Of a stretch of 64,000 bases of DNA, positions 1 to 13,000 are shown piece by piece. Source of the DNA: Zanthoxylum bungeanum (lineage: Eukaryota; Streptophyta; Magnoliopsida; Sapindales; Rutaceae). Under the pieces are notes generated by a model. It was given only the letters and a program-made list of their open reading frames with translations, searched no databases and was not told the DNA's origin. Where the stretch lies: assembly GCA_019454045.1 (NCBI GenBank), contig SKCR01034818.1, forward strand, positions 124,001 through 188,000. The letters run 5' to 3'. The translations under genes were made by a program, and so were the position numbers. The stretch's first letter is position 1. Each line of letters starts with the position of its first letter.

Positions 1-452
1 AAAGTAAAATTTTCGACGCTATATTGTATATTTGGCGACGAAATATATCGACGCAAAAATTCAAACTTTTAGCGTCGAAAGATTTCGACGCTAAAGTATA
101 TTAAAAAAGTATTATATGTAAGCTTATAGCGACCATGTTTTTTACTATTAGCGTCGATATTTGTCGACGCTAAAAGTCACCTTTAGCGTCGAAACTAGTC
201 GACGCTAACATATATTTAAAAAGAAACATTTTGTATACTATTAGCGTCGAAATATTCGACGCTAAAAGTAAATAATTTATTTTTTTAAAAATTAGTAATT
301 TACTTATTTTTTGGTCTAAAATATTTAATTTAGTTGAAAAAAAATGTAATTAATGACGAAATATTATATTGAAATTTGTTTTAGAAAAAGAAATATTATA
401 TTAAATCTATTTGTTCAAAATGTTTATACAAAACTAAATATAAAATTAATTA
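1..452. repeat. 3' subterminal motif array of CACTA element 1
   Basis: Positions 1-265 carry repeated copies of TAGCGTCGAA and TTCGACGCTAA, often as facing pairs that could fold as short hairpins. In En/Spm elements such subterminal repeats bind the element's own TNPA-type protein; that role is inferred here. Positions 266-452 are AT-rich with no gene. The stretch corresponds to 24393-24969 of element 2. Confidence 0.8.
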
Positions 453-2747
453 CTACTGTGATGGGGGGACGCTCGAGCCCGATGCACCATGACTCATTGA
501 GGCCTCGAACATCTGACGGAAAGCCAGCAGTTGCTGTTCCAACTGCTCCATCTTCTTCTCGTGGTCCATCATCTTCTTCTCGTGGTCCACCGTGACCTGT
601 TGTAGCTTCTCCTTAGTCTGCTGCAGCTCGTCTTTGGTGGTGACTAACTCGTCTCGAAGAGAGACATTGTCCGAATTACCATTATTGCGTGCAGATGACG
701 TTGGCTTCTTACGAGTGCCAAGACCAACGTTGTAAGCTGTCTGATTCTTGAAAACCATTTGCGACAGCTGCTCATCTGGTATGGGGTCGGTCCCTGTCTC
801 CTGAGTTTGATGTTGGAGTTCCGTCATTTCGTTCTGTTTCAAAAAATAAGTTAATATTAGAATTTGAGAAAAAAATTAACATATATAATATTAATTATTT
901 TATTTTAAAAACTGAAACTTACATAGCAGCGTTCGGCTTCTTCATTTATCCATTTCTTCTTGTCATTGTAATGCGTCACACGGAAAAAATCTGGAAATGA
1001 TTGCACCTCACATGTGTTACTCTGTTATAAACATAAAATAAATTCAATATTATTCCAGATATTAAAAACAATTAACTGTTAAATTTTACGTTAGGATATA
1101 TTTACCTCAGAATGTTCGGCACAATGTTGGATAAATGGCTTCGAACCTGCACGGTGGTTAAAACGCAAGTGACTTCGATTTTCCGCATTTGCGTGACATT
1201 TATCCTGTATTCACCAACACTGTAAGTACCGAAAACAAAGACAATTATAAATTTCTGTTTATTTCAAAATTTACCTCGTGTTTTTTGCTAGACCAAAGCT
1301 CACATAAGAATGTCCAATCTTGTTCCTCTATAAAATCAGGCTTGTGTTGTGGAGCATTTGAAGGTCCATGTTCGTCGAATATTGGTTTCAGGACTTTTGT
1401 TCTATAATCTTTATAACTTTTCCCCATGTGGTGGCTAGCTGGTCTTCGGTGCTGGCTAGCCAGTCTTGGGTGGTGGCTAGCTGGTCTTGGGTGGTGACTA
1501 ATTGGTCTCGAAGAGAAGAGGCATTGTCTGAATTAACAGTATTGCGTGCAGATGACGTCGACTTCTTACGAGTGCCAAGGCCAACGTTGTAAGCTGTCTG
1601 ATTCTTGAAAACCAATTGCGACAACTGCTCATCTGGTATCGGGTCGGACCCTGTCTCCTGAGTTTGATGTTGGAGTTCCATCATTTCGTTCTGTTTTAAA
1701 AAATAAGTTAATATTAGAATTTGAAAAAAAAAATTAACATATATAATATTAATTATTTTATTTTAAAAACTGAAACTTACATAGCAGCGTTCGGCTTCTT
1801 CATTTATCCATTTATTTTTCTCATTGTAATGCGTCACACGGAAAAAATCTGGAAATGATTGCACCTCACATGTGCTACTCTGTTAAAAACAGAAAATAAA
1901 TTCAATATTATTTCACATTAGTAAAAACAATGAACTGTTAAATTTTACGTTATGATATATTTACCTCAGAATGTTCGGCACGATGTTGGATAAATGGCTT
2001 CGAACCTCCACGGTGCTTAAAACACAAGTGACTTCGATTTTCCGCATTTGCGTGACATTTATCCTGCATTTACCAACACTGTAAGTACCGAAAACAAAGA
2101 CAATTATAAATTTCTGTTTATTTCAAAATTTACCTCGTGTTTTTTGCTAGACCAAAGCTCACATAAGAATGTCCAATCTTGTTCCTCTATAAAATCAGGC
2201 TTGTGTTGTGGAGCATTTGAAGGTCCATGTTCGTCGAATATTGGTTTCAGGACTTTTGTTCTATAATCTTTATAACTTTTCCCCATGTGGTAGTCAATAT
2301 ATTGTTGGACATTCACTTGGGTCAGATCGAACTCGAACCATTCCTACATGAAAATTCGAGTAAAAATAAGTATCAAATAAAAATGTTAAATAACAAACAA
2401 TATCGAAAACTTACAAGTAGCGAAGGGAATAGCTGGTTCATTTTTGTCTCCCACGGTATCTTTCTCCAAGATACGTAGTTTTGGGGAGCTTCATATCGAG
2501 CTGTAGCTCCTATGGCTGTATTAAACGCTGAATTATGTTGTCCGACTTGAGTGTGTCCATCCTCTGATATCTGTATTCGAATACGGCCGTGAGCCTTAAC
2601 GTACTTAGCCAACCCCAGGCCACGGGTGCGTCCTCGACCCTTCACTGTACTGGACTCACCTGTGCTAGCAGAGAAATCACCAGGGCCAGTTGCCCTTATT
2701 GATGTAGATGGAGTCGCGATAGCCCGTTTGCGATTGCCCGGTGCCAT
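453..2747 (-). pseudogene. En/Spm second gene (Ptta/En/Spm Transposase_24-like), partly duplicated
   Basis: The start is the ATG at 2747 (MAPGNRKRAIATPS). Exon 1 runs to about 2415, with a GTAAGT donor after LFPSLL, and holds the conserved VSWRKIPWETKMNQLF block of plant En/Spm Transposase_24 proteins. Exon 2 is about 2343-2134 (ends SSKKHE, then GTAAAT). Further exons encode the CHANAENRSH region, the FFRVTHYN region and a Gln/Glu-rich coiled-coil tail ending GASGSSVPPSQ with a stop at 453-455. By analogy with En/Spm this protein would bind the subterminal motifs. An internal tandem duplication repeats the last exons, so 1189-1684 and 2048-2343 encode near-identical segments and the mRNA could not give the normal product. 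The intact exon order can be read from element 2. Confidence 0.75.
638..2291. repeat. About 0.86-kb partial tandem duplication inside CACTA element 1
   Basis: Positions about 638-1432 and about 1492-2291 are nearly identical, offset by about 859 bp (CATTTGCGTGACATTTATCC recurs at 1186 and 2045). The junction is seen at 1425-1435, where CCCCATGTGGT runs into GGCTAGCTGG instead of AGTCAATATA. The duplicated DNA covers the last exons and introns of the second CACTA gene. Element 2 carries this region once. Confidence 0.85.
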
Positions 2748-3515
2748 CTGCAAAACCCGTCGCATTAGCGTCATCAAATTCCAAAGTTCTTATACATATA
2801 CATACATATCCATACAAGTCAATACAACTTAACAAAAGCGCTTATCACATCGAATGCTCACTTTCGTAACTTTCGAATTCCAAAACACATACAAACATTC
2901 CAAAACACATACTATATATACTATATGAACTTTCGAATTCCAAAACACATACAAACATTCCAAAACACATACTATACTATACGAAGTTTTGAATTCCAAA
3001 ACACATACTGTACTAAATGGACGACGAAGTTAAACGGAAAACCATCGGGGGCTGCCTGTTCTGCCCAGAATTCTGCCGTCCCCGTCCCTTTAATTCGTCG
3101 ATCATCATCCTTCATTCAATATCATATTCGTCCCTCTAATTTCGACAAAATCATCATCAACCATCAACAATAATCATCAACAAAATCATCAACAATCATC
3201 AACAACAATCATTGTCATCAACAACCATCAACAACAAGCATCATCATAAACAATAATCATCATCATTCATCATCAACAAGCATCATCAACAATAATCATC
3301 ATCATTCATCATCAACAATAATCATCATCATTCATCATCATCAACATTCATCATCATCAAGCATCAAATAAAAATCAAAAAGTGAGACTCACCTTAAATT
3401 TGTTGCTTGCAATGAGTATAAGCCGAGAATTGCAGGAGAAATGCAAGGTTGGGCGAATTTGGGTCGTTTGCGCAGAAGAGAAGAGGTCTTTGGTTTTAGG
3501 GATTTGGACGACATT
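2748..3515. other. CACTA 1 inter-gene spacer with ATC/AAC-rich simple repeats
   Basis: No gene is seen. Positions 2880-3010 contain three copies of a CCAAAACACATAC-type repeat. Positions 3140-3370 are a degenerate trinucleotide tract of ATC, AAC and CAT units. Positions 3400-3500 look like promoter or leader sequence of the second gene on the minus strand, but no defined motif supports that. Confidence 0.6.
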
Positions 3516-3885
3516 TAGCGTCGAATTTACAGTCTTTTAGCGTCGAAAAATTCGACGCTAATAATTAAGCGGTCATTTAAAATTTAGGGTTATTTTCCCG
3601 GGAAATTAAATTTTTCATATTTAGCGTCGAATAACAACATTCGACGCTAATATCACCTTTAGCGTCGAAATAAATTCATTTTAGCGTCCATAATTTCGAC
3701 GCTAAAAAATTGGCGGTTTATTAAAAATTTTAGGTTTTTTCCAGGAAATTTAAGACATATAGCGTCGAAGAATTGCGACGCCAAATGTAAACAATTTCGA
3801 CGCTAAATGTGTATCATTAAAAATAATAATAATTTCGATGCCAAATGTAAACAATTTCGACGCTAAATGTGTATCATTAAAAATA
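3516..3885. repeat. Internal array of the CACTA subterminal motif
   Basis: At least eight copies of TTTAGCGTCGAA or its complement lie between the two CACTA genes, including facing pairs such as the one at 3538-3562. A 60-bp unit (CAAATGTAAACAATTTCGAC...) is tandemly repeated at about 3780-3890. An internal position between the genes is unusual for a motif normally confined to element ends. Confidence 0.75.
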
Positions 3886-4028
3886 ATAATTGAAAACAAA
3901 TATATCATAGTTATACTATTAATCTTTACGTTAATATTTCAATCATATCTAAAGCGTAATTAAAATCAACAACCATACATTAATCCATATAAATTATTCA
4001 TCCATTACAAAATACTGTAACTTCATAA

Positions 4029-7000
4029 TTAATCACTATTATCGTCGGTATTTGAGGATTCGTGACTGGAATCGAAGTCATCTTCAGTGTCAAATTGTTC
4101 TTCACTTGCTACTTCAACGCTCACTTCAGAATGAGGAATTAGCTCAACGTCTGTACTAGCTCGAGTTAATGTGATATTTTCAGGAACGTTGACAGTTGGT
4201 CCAACAAATATCTGTTCAGGAACTTCAAAATTGCCTGAGACTTCTTGTGTTTCATCTGATATGTCAACTCTATCTTTCTCCTGCGTGTCCCAAATGGCCC
4301 TATGTTGTAACTTTTCTACCACCATCCATCCAGTTCCTAACTTAGGATCAGGTATATATATCACTGAACGTGCTTGGTACAAAAAATGTATGGATCATTC
4401 TTGTACCAACAACGTTGAACATTAATTGACGTGAGATGATTACTAACTTGAATTCTCCTCTTTCTGGCATTAGTGTCAAACCACTTACATTGGAATAGCA
4501 CAGTATGTCGTCTGGGTCGATATATGAACTCAATGACCGATTGCAATACGCCGTAGAAGTCAATTACATCTGAGCCGTGTTCTCCTTGGACTACAATTCC
4601 AGAATTTTGAGTCACATGATTAACATCTCGCTGTTCGGTATGAAATCTAACTCCGTTGACAATACATCCACTGTACTCATACGCATGCATTTGAGGCCCA
4701 TAAGCCAAAGAAACCAACGAGGATTCCGAGTCCAATTGACCATTTTCCACTTGATTAATAATCTGACAATGAAATATATGTGTTAATATAACAAACTGAA
4801 ATGTCTAATGTTAGGATCAAAATAAATATAAAATATTATAACTTACAGTTGTCTCAAACCATTTAGGAAATTCTTTTTTGTGGGTTTCATCAACATTATG
4901 GTCACCAGCAATTTGTAGCATTGTTAGATGTTGCCTACAATAAATTATCACGGTTAATGTATGGAAAAAATTCAGTAATGATGCACCAGAAAAACTTACA
5001 TTAAATATGGTTGCACTTCATCACAATTACTCAATATAAACCAATGCGCACGTTGAACTTCCTGACGGGTTAGTAATTTGACACCTACTGCCCCAAATGG
5101 TCTGTAATTTTGACGGAACACTGTGATCTCTTGGCTATTACTTGCATCTCCATCATAATTTCGTGGCCGACGATTGAAATGAGTTTCAATATTCTGCACG
5201 TACATCGAACAAAATGTTATTGCTTCATTTATTATAACAGCTTCAGCTATTGAACCTTCAGGTCGTGCCTTGTTTTTGACATATTGTTTGTAATCTCCCA
5301 AAACTCTGCAGATATGACAACAAGTTTGCATTAACACTAAATTCTATGCACAAAAAAACGGTTACAAATTTTCTTATATAAAACTGTATATATATATATA
5401 TATATATATAATACCTCTCAATGGGATACATCCATCTGTAATGGACAGGACCTCCATTTCTAGCTTCATCCGGTAAATGCACAGCCAGATGTACCATGAC
5501 ATCAAAGAAAGCGGGTGGCAAAATTCGCTCCAGCTTGCATAGGATTATCACGATTCCTTGCTCAAGGTCGTCAATAACAGATGTGCTTAATGTCCTCTGA
5601 CACAATTGTTTAAAGAAGCCACATAGATCAAGTACGGCGTCACATACATTCGGGGGGAGATAAGGTCGAATGCCAACAGGAAGGAGAATCTCGAGCAGCA
5701 CATGACAATCGTGACTCTTTAATCCCGTTATTGTATCATCTCTGACCCAACGCCCAATATTGGATGCATAATTATCAGGGAATTTAACCATTTTCAGCCA
5801 ATCACAGAATGATTTTCTCTCCGATTGATTGAGCACATAACTAGCAGGAGGCTTAATAAAACCTCGAGAAGAGTCTTGTAAATGCAATTCACTGCGAATT
5901 CTAAGATCTTGTAGGTCCAATCTAGCATTTACAGTGTCTTTTGTCTTACCCGGAATATTGAATAGTGTACCCACTAAACTCTCACAAATATTTTTTCTAT
6001 ATGCATTACATCCAAATTATGTCGCAAACTCAGAGTCCCCCAATATTCTAACTCAAAGAAAATACTTTTTCCTGTCCAATTCAACTCTTCAGGTAACCGT
6101 TTTCGATTTTTATCTCTATTATTAGGATGTTTACCTGGTGTGCTGTCTTTCAGATGTTGATGTTGGCAAAGTATGTCAAATGCAGACAATCGATTGGGCT
6201 TACTCTGAGGTTCATGTTGCCCGTTAAATAATTTACTCCTCCGCCAAGGATGACTCGACTCAAGAAATCTCCTGTGGCCCGTGTATCCGATTTTATTCCG
6301 TAATCGTTGCGAAGGTATGATCCGCACAAACTGGACATGCCATGTATCCCTTAGTGCTCCATCCAGATAATGAACCATAGGCTGGAAAATCATTAATGGT
6401 CCATAATAATGCGGCATGCATCTGAAAATACTGCTCTGAAGCTGCATCATAGGTATGCACACCCACATTCCATAATGTTTGTAACTCCTCGATCAATGGT
6501 CTCAAGTAAATATTTATATCTTTACCAGGTGAACGTGGACCAGGGATAAGCAATGACATAAACATGAACGGATCCTTCATACATTTCCATGGAGGTAAGT
6601 TATATGGAATGACAATAACGGGCCAGATGCTATAAGAGTTGTACATATTCCCAAATGGGTTAAAACCATCAGAGGCAATACCTAACCTGACATTACGGGG
6701 GTCCTCTGCGAAACGAGGGTACATGTCATCAAATTCCTTCCATTCGGTTCCGTCCGCAGGATGTCTAAGTATGCCCTCCGCACCGATCCTCTTTTCATGA
6801 TGCCACATCATATCAGTCGCTGTGTGTCGTGACATGAACAATCTCTGCAGCCTGGGCGTTAAAGGGAAATATCGCAATATCTTTTGAGGCACTTTCTTCC
6901 CCATACCACGGACTTTGTACCGACTTTCACCACATATCGGACAATGTTCAAGTGATTCATACTCGGCACGAAATAATACACAATCAAACTTACAAGCATG

Positions 7001-7633
7001 AATGGATTCATACCCCATTCCCAGATCACGCAACATTTTCTTTGCCTCGTAGTACGACTTAGGCAATTCGCTTCCAACCGGTAACATTTGGGCCAGTAAC
7101 TCTAACATCATATCGATACTTTTGTTGGTCATTCTGTTGATCACTTTAATGTGTAATAATTTCACAACGAAATTCAAGATCGACATTCCAGCACCTTCGA
7201 ATGGAATTTTTTTTGCCTCATCAAGTAGTTCACTAAATAAATTTTGATCATTTCCACTTAACACTGGCATGTCGCCACTAACACTATGACCAAGTTGTGG
7301 ACCTTGTAAGTCATGCAAAATATCGGCGATCTCATCGTTTGCAGGTTGATTGTAACTACTGCTCCCTTCACCGACATCATAAAAACGTGACTGAGAATTA
7401 TACTGCTCACCGTGATAAATCCACGTACGGTAAGTTGGTGATATTCCTGGCATGTATAAATGATTATGAACTTCATCTAACCGCTTCCTTTTACTATTCA
7501 AACAATTTGCACATGGACAACGAACACGACCTTCTGCATCAATGTGTTGCTTTGCGACTTCCATAAACTCAGACACTCCATTACGATATTCAACACTCAA
7601 TCTATCCAGAGAGCTCATCCAATTTCTATCCAT
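4029..7633 (-). pseudogene. CACTA transposase TNP2, element 1
   Basis: The start is the ATG at 7633 (MDRNWMSSLDRL), just after an intron acceptor. Domains in order: an N-terminal Transpos_assoc zinc-finger-like region with CPCANC; the Transposase_tnp2 core, including CPICGESRYK, LRHPADGTEWKEFD, PYNLPPWKCMK and LSGWSTKGYMACPVC; then HRRFLESSHPWRRSK and LRHNLDVMHIEK; then DUF4218 (FFDVMVHLAVHLPDEARNGG) and DUF4216 (FQCKWFD, about 4450-4500). An intron is visible at about 5306-5414, AT-dinucleotide rich, and others lie near 4995 and 4764. After CPVCADHT a 2-bp deletion relative to element 2 shifts the frame near 6290-6300, and IEKIFVRV shows a second shift near 5975. TNP2 normally catalyses CACTA excision and insertion in the nucleus; this copy cannot encode a full protein. 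Confidence 0.88.
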
Positions 7634-8734
7634 TTCAGCAGAATACCTAAATATAATAATATAATCATTAGATATCATTTTACAGTAATCAACATTACTA
7701 ATTCAGTAATACTTAATTTAAGCATATATATATATATATATTATATATATTATATATATATTTGGTTGATAAATTAAATAGTTTACAAAAAATTTATATT
7801 TTATTATTATATATACTACTTACTCTACATATATGAATCATAAATCACTAACAAACAGCATATAAACAACATATATAATCATAAAAATTGAAAATAATAA
7901 AGAAATATGAAACAAGAATACCTTATCGGAAATTGATTACAATTTTATTGAAAATTTTTAGGAGAGATGTGAGGATGTAGAGGAGAAATTCTGAGATTTC
8001 AGAGGATGAAAATGAAGAGAATGAGAGAAAACAGAGGGGGAGAAGGGTTGGTGACCTCTGCATTTTAATCTATCTTTAGCGTCGAAGCATTAAATTCGAC
8101 GCTAAATGTTACAGTTTTTAGCGTCGAATACGTTATGTCGACGCTAATTGTTGATATTTAGCGTCGAATTTAATTTAGACGCGAAAGAATCAAGGATCTG
8201 TCGGTGGAAATTTCATAACTATTCAGCGTCGCAAATATTTTCGACGCTAAAAGTATTATTTTTGGCGTCGACTATACATAATCGACGCTAATTGTGTACG
8301 TTTTTAGCGTCGAAAAGGTTTTTTTCGCGCAAAATTATACTTTTAGCGTCGAATTTAATTTAGACGCGAAAGAGTCAGGGGTTTGTCGGTGGAAACTTTA
8401 TAAACCTTTAGCGACTATATTTGTTCGACGCTAAAATATATTTTTTGGCGTCGACACGTTTTTGCGACGCTAAAAGTGTAATATTTGGCGCCAAAAATTA
8501 TTGCAATAATATAATTATTCAGCGTCGAATACTATTCGACGCTAAAGTTCTGTATTTAGCGTCGAAAATAGTTTTCGACGCTAAAACATTAATATTCTGC
8601 GTCGAAAATTTATTCCGTCGCTAAATTTTGACATATAGCGTCGAAAATCATTTTCGACGCTAAATATCACTTTTAGCGTCGAAAACACATTCGACGCTAA
8701 ATATTGGACGCTAAAAGCCATAATTCTTGTAGTG
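7634..8734. repeat. 5' leader and 5' subterminal array of CACTA element 1
   Basis: Positions 7634-8069 hold an AT-rich leader or intron, including a TATATA tract at about 7721-7761, and purine-rich sequence. From 8075 to 8720 there are about twenty copies of TAGCGTCGAA or TTCGACGCTAA, many in facing pairs. The terminus reads TTCTTGTAGTG at 8724-8734. The array ends within a few bases of the terminal inverted repeat, as expected for transposase-accessory binding sites. Confidence 0.85.
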
Positions 8735-9126
8735 AACTCAGTAAAAAGTTGAATTTAGAGTTTATAAGATTATTTTCTATTCTAAAAGTCTATTAATATT
8801 CAATAAAAAATTCTATAATCTTATTTTATTCATTTGAGATTTTAAGAGTGGGAATATTTAAAAGTTCATTGATTTTTAAAAATTTTATTAATAAATTGTG
8901 AAGGATTTGAAATGACTTTTTTAAACAAAAAGTTCATTATCAAATTTGCATTTTACCCAAAAATTTAACAAATTCCTTTATTTTCTTACAAACTAATGAA
9001 CACTTCTCTCGATTTTTTATTCGTTTTTTATTTTATTTTAAGATCTTCCTTCTTATCACACTCGCTAATAATTTCTAATATTTGCAACCATTTGAAATTA
9101 AATAAAAATATTATATTCAGATCTAA
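8735..9126. other. Spacer between two head-to-head CACTA elements
   Basis: This is 392 bp of AT-rich DNA with no coding potential and no copies of the CACTA motif. It separates the 5' terminus of element 1 (8734) from the 5' terminus of element 2 (9127) and is probably pre-insertion sequence. Confidence 0.7.
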
Positions 9127-9625
9127 CACTACAACAATTATGGCTTTTAGCGTCCAATCATTTAGCGTCGAAACAACTTTCAACGTAAAAAATCAATTTT
9201 AGCGTCGTAATTAATATTCGACGCCAAATATCAAGTTTTTAGCGACGAATATCATTTTCAACGCCAAATATTCAACTTTTTTTCGTCGAAGTCACATATC
9301 GACGCTAAAAGTATGACTTATAGCGTCGAAAATTATTCGACGCTAATTATTTTAACTATTCCAATAATTTTTGGCGTCGACATAAAATTGCGACACTAAA
9401 TGTTATACTTTTAGTGTCAAAAATCCTATTCGACGCCAAAAACTAGAAATTTAGCGTCGACGAAGTAGCGTCGCTAAAGGTTTATGAAGATTCCACCGAC
9501 AATCCTTTAATCTTTAGCATCTAAATTTAAGTCGACGTAAAAAATCAGAATTTAGCGTCGAAATAGAAGATTCGACACTAAAAATCAGACAATTAGCGTC
9601 GAATTTAATGCTTCGACGCTAAATA
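9127..9625. repeat. 5' subterminal motif array of CACTA element 2
   Basis: About sixteen copies of TAGCGTCGAA-type motifs and their complements start within 20 bp of the terminus. Several are mutated (TCAACG, TTAGTGTC), more than in element 1. This mirrors 8075-8720 of element 1. Confidence 0.85.
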
Positions 9626-10037
9626 TAGATTAAAATGCAGAATGCCACCAACCATTCTCCCCCTCTGTTTTTTCTCTCATTCTCTTCATTTTCATCCTCT
9701 GAAATATGAGAATCTCTCCTCTGCAACCTCACAACTCTCCTACAAATTTTCAATAAAATTGTAATCAATTTTCCATAAGGTAAATCTTCTTTTATATTTT
9801 TTTATTATTTTCAATTTTTATGATTATGTTTATTATATACTTTTTGTTAGTGATTTATGATTCATATATGTAGATTAAGTTAATTAATTAACTAAATAGA
9901 ATTTTCATGTAAACTATTTAATTTATCAACTAAATATATATGTATATGCTTAAATAAATAATTAATGAATTAGTAATGTTGATGAGTGTAATATGATATT
10001 TAACAATTATATTATTATATTTAGGTATTTCGCTGAA
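9626..10037. other. CACTA 2 leader upstream of TNP2
   Basis: This mirrors 7634-8069 of element 1: a pyrimidine-rich stretch (TTTTTTCTCTCATTCTC) followed by an AT-rich probable intron that ends at an acceptor just before the TNP2 ATG (TTTAGGTATTTCGCTGAA). No open reading frame is supported. Confidence 0.55.
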
Positions 10038-13000
10038 ATGGATAGAAATTGGATGAGCTCGCTGGATAGATTGAGTGTTGAATATCGTAATGGAGTGTAT
10101 GAGTTCATGGAAGTCGCAAAGTAACACATTAATGCAGAAGGTCGTGTTCGGTGTCCCTGTATAAATTGTTTGAATAGGAAAAGGAAACGGTTAGATGAAG
10201 TTCATAATCATTTATACATGCCAGGAATATCACCAACTTACCGTATGTGGATTTATCACGGTGAGCAGTATAATTCTCAGTCACAGTTTATTAATTCTGG
10301 TGAAGGGAGCAGTAGTTACAATCAACCTGCAAACGATGAGATAACCGATGCTTTGCATGACTTCCAAGGTCCACAACTTGGTCATAGTGTTAGTGGTGAC
10401 ATACCAGTGTTAAGTGGAAATGATCAAAATTTATTTAGTGAACTACTTGATGAGGCAAAAAAAATTCCATTTGAAGAATGTTGATCTTGAATTTCGTTGT
10501 GAAATTATTACACATTAAAGTGATCAAAAGAATGACCAACAAAAGTATTGATATGATGCTAGAGTTACTGGGGAAAATGTTACCGGTTGGAAGCGAATTG
10601 CCTAAATCGTACTACGAGGCAAAGAAAATGTTGTGTGATCTGGGAATGGGGTATGAATCCATTCATGCTTGTAAGTATGATTGTGTATTATTTCGTGCGG
10701 AGTATGAATCACTTGAATATGGTCCGATATATGGTGAAAGTCGGTACAAAGTCTGTGGTATGAGGAAGAAAGTGCCTCAAAAGATATTGCGATATTTCCC
10801 TTTAACGCCCAAGCTGCAGAGATTGTTCATGTCACGACACACAGCGACTGACATGATGTGGCATCATGAAAAGAAGATCGGTGCGGAGGGCATACTTAGA
10901 CATCCTGCGGATGAAACCGAGTGGAAGGAATTTGATGACATGTACCCTCGTTTCGCTGAGGACCCCCGTAATGTCAGGTTAGGTCTTGCCTCTGATGATT
11001 TTAACCCATTTGGGAATATGTACAACTCTTATAGCATGTGGCCAGTTATTGTTATTCCATATAACTTACCTCCATGGAAATATATGAAGGATCCGTTCAT
11101 GTTTATGTCATTGTTTATCCCTGGTCCACGTTCCCCTGTTAAAGATATGAATATTTAATTGAGACCATTGATCGAGGAGTTACAAATATTATGGAATGTG
11201 GGTGTGCATACCTATGATGCAGCTTTCGAGCAGTATTTTCATATGCATGCCGCATTATTATGGACCATTAATGATTTTCCAGCTTATGGTTCATTATCTG
11301 GATGGAGCACTAAGGGATTACATGGCATGTCCAGTTTGTGCGGGTCAAACGCCTTCGCAATGATTACGAAATAAAATAGGATAAACAGGGCACATGAGAT
11401 TTCTTGAGTTGAGTCATCCTTGGCGGAGGAGTAAATTATTTAACAGTCAACATGAACCTCAGAGTATGCCCAGTCCATTGTCTGGATTCGACATACTTTG
11501 CCAACATCAACATCTCAGAGACAGTACACCAGGTAAACATCCTAATAATAGAGATAAAAATCGAAAACGTCAACCTGAAGAGTTGAATTGGATAGGAAAA
11601 AGTATTTTCTTTGAGTTAGAATATTGGGGGACTCTGAGTTTGCGACATAATTTGGATGTAATGCATATAGAAAAAAATATTTGTGAGAGTTTAGTGGGCA
11701 CACTATTCAATATTCCGGGTAAGACAAAAGACACTGTAAATGCTAGATTGCACCTACAAGATCTTAGAATTCGCAGTGAATTGCATTTACAAGTCACTTC
11801 TCGAGGTCTTATTAAGCCACCTGCTAGTTATGTGCTTACTCAATCAGAGAGAAAATCATTCTGTGATTGGCTCAAAATGGTTAAATTTCCTGATGATTAT
11901 GCATAGAATATCGGGCGTTGGGTCAGAGATGATAATTTAACGGGATTAAAGAGTCACGATTGTCATGTGCTTCTCGAGATTCTCCTTTCTGTTGGCAGTC
12001 GACCTTATCTCCCCCCGAATGTATGCGACGTCATACTTGATCTATGTGGCTTCTTTAAATAATTATGTCAGAGGACATTAACCATATCTTTTATTGACGA
12101 ACTTGAGCGAGGAATCGTGATAATCCTATGCAAGCTGGATTGAATTTTACCACCCGTTTTTTTTGATGTGATGGTACATCTGGCCGTGCATTTACCAGCT
12201 GAAGCTAGGAATGGAGGTCCTGTCCATTACAGATGGATGTATCCCATTAAGAGGTACTATATATATAGTTTTAAATATTACATTCTTAAATTTTTTATTT
12301 TCATTAAATTTATTATTAATGCAAACTTGTTGTCATATCTGCAGGGCTTTGGGAGATTACAAAAAATATGTGAAAAATAAGGCGCGACCTGAAGGGTCAA
12401 TAGCAGAAGCTGTTGTAATAAGTGAAGCAATAACATTTTGTTCGATGTACATGCAGAATATTGAAACTCATTTTAATCGTCGGCCACGAAACTATGATGG
12501 AGATGCAAGTAATAAGCAAGATATCACATTCTTCTGTCAAAATTATAAACCATTTGGAGCAGTAGGTGTGAAATTACTAACTTTTGAGGAAGTTCAACGT
12601 GCGCATTGGTTTATATTGAGTAATTGCGATGAAGTGCAACCGTATTTAACGTAAGTCTTTTGAGACAACTGTAAGGCCTAACATAACTATATTTTTTTTG
12701 CCATACATTAACCTAACTCATTTTTTGTAGGCAACATATTACAATGCTACAATGTGGTGGTGACCATAACGTTGATGGAACACACAAAAAAGAATTTCCT
12801 AAATGGTTTGAGACAACTGTAAGGCCTAACATTGTATATTTATTTTTATCCTAAAATTAAATATTTCAGTTTGATATAAACACACATATATTTATTTCAT
12901 TGTTAGATAAACAACCAAGTGAAAAATGGTCAATTGGACTCGTCATCCTCGTTGGTTTCCTTGGCTTATGAGTCTCAAAAGCAGGCTTATGAATACAGTG

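Larger units (their letters stand above)
1..8734 (-). mobile_element. CACTA (En/Spm) transposon 1, 3' end outside window
   Basis: The 5' terminus is at 8734, where the minus strand begins CACTACAAGAATTATGGC, a classic CACTA end. Inside are a TNP2 transposase gene (4029-7633) and a second Transposase_24-like gene (453-2747), both on the minus strand. Arrays of the motif TTTAGCGTCGAA and its complement lie near both ends and in the spacer. The 3' terminus is not in the window; the matching region of element 2 suggests it lies roughly 100 bp beyond position 1. Both genes look damaged, so the element is probably non-autonomous now. The three bases after the terminus are AAC, but the other target-site copy cannot be seen. 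Confidence 0.9.

Noticed and set aside
6285..6305. A frameshift shared by both TNP2 copies after CPVC
   Set aside because: Base-by-base comparison shows different changes: a 2-bp loss in element 1, and an extra T upstream plus a CGA-to-TGA change in element 2.
8075..8720. TAGCGTCGAA clusters as a CRISPR-like array
   Set aside because: Repeats are short, in both orientations, irregularly spaced, and tied to CACTA ends in a plant genome.
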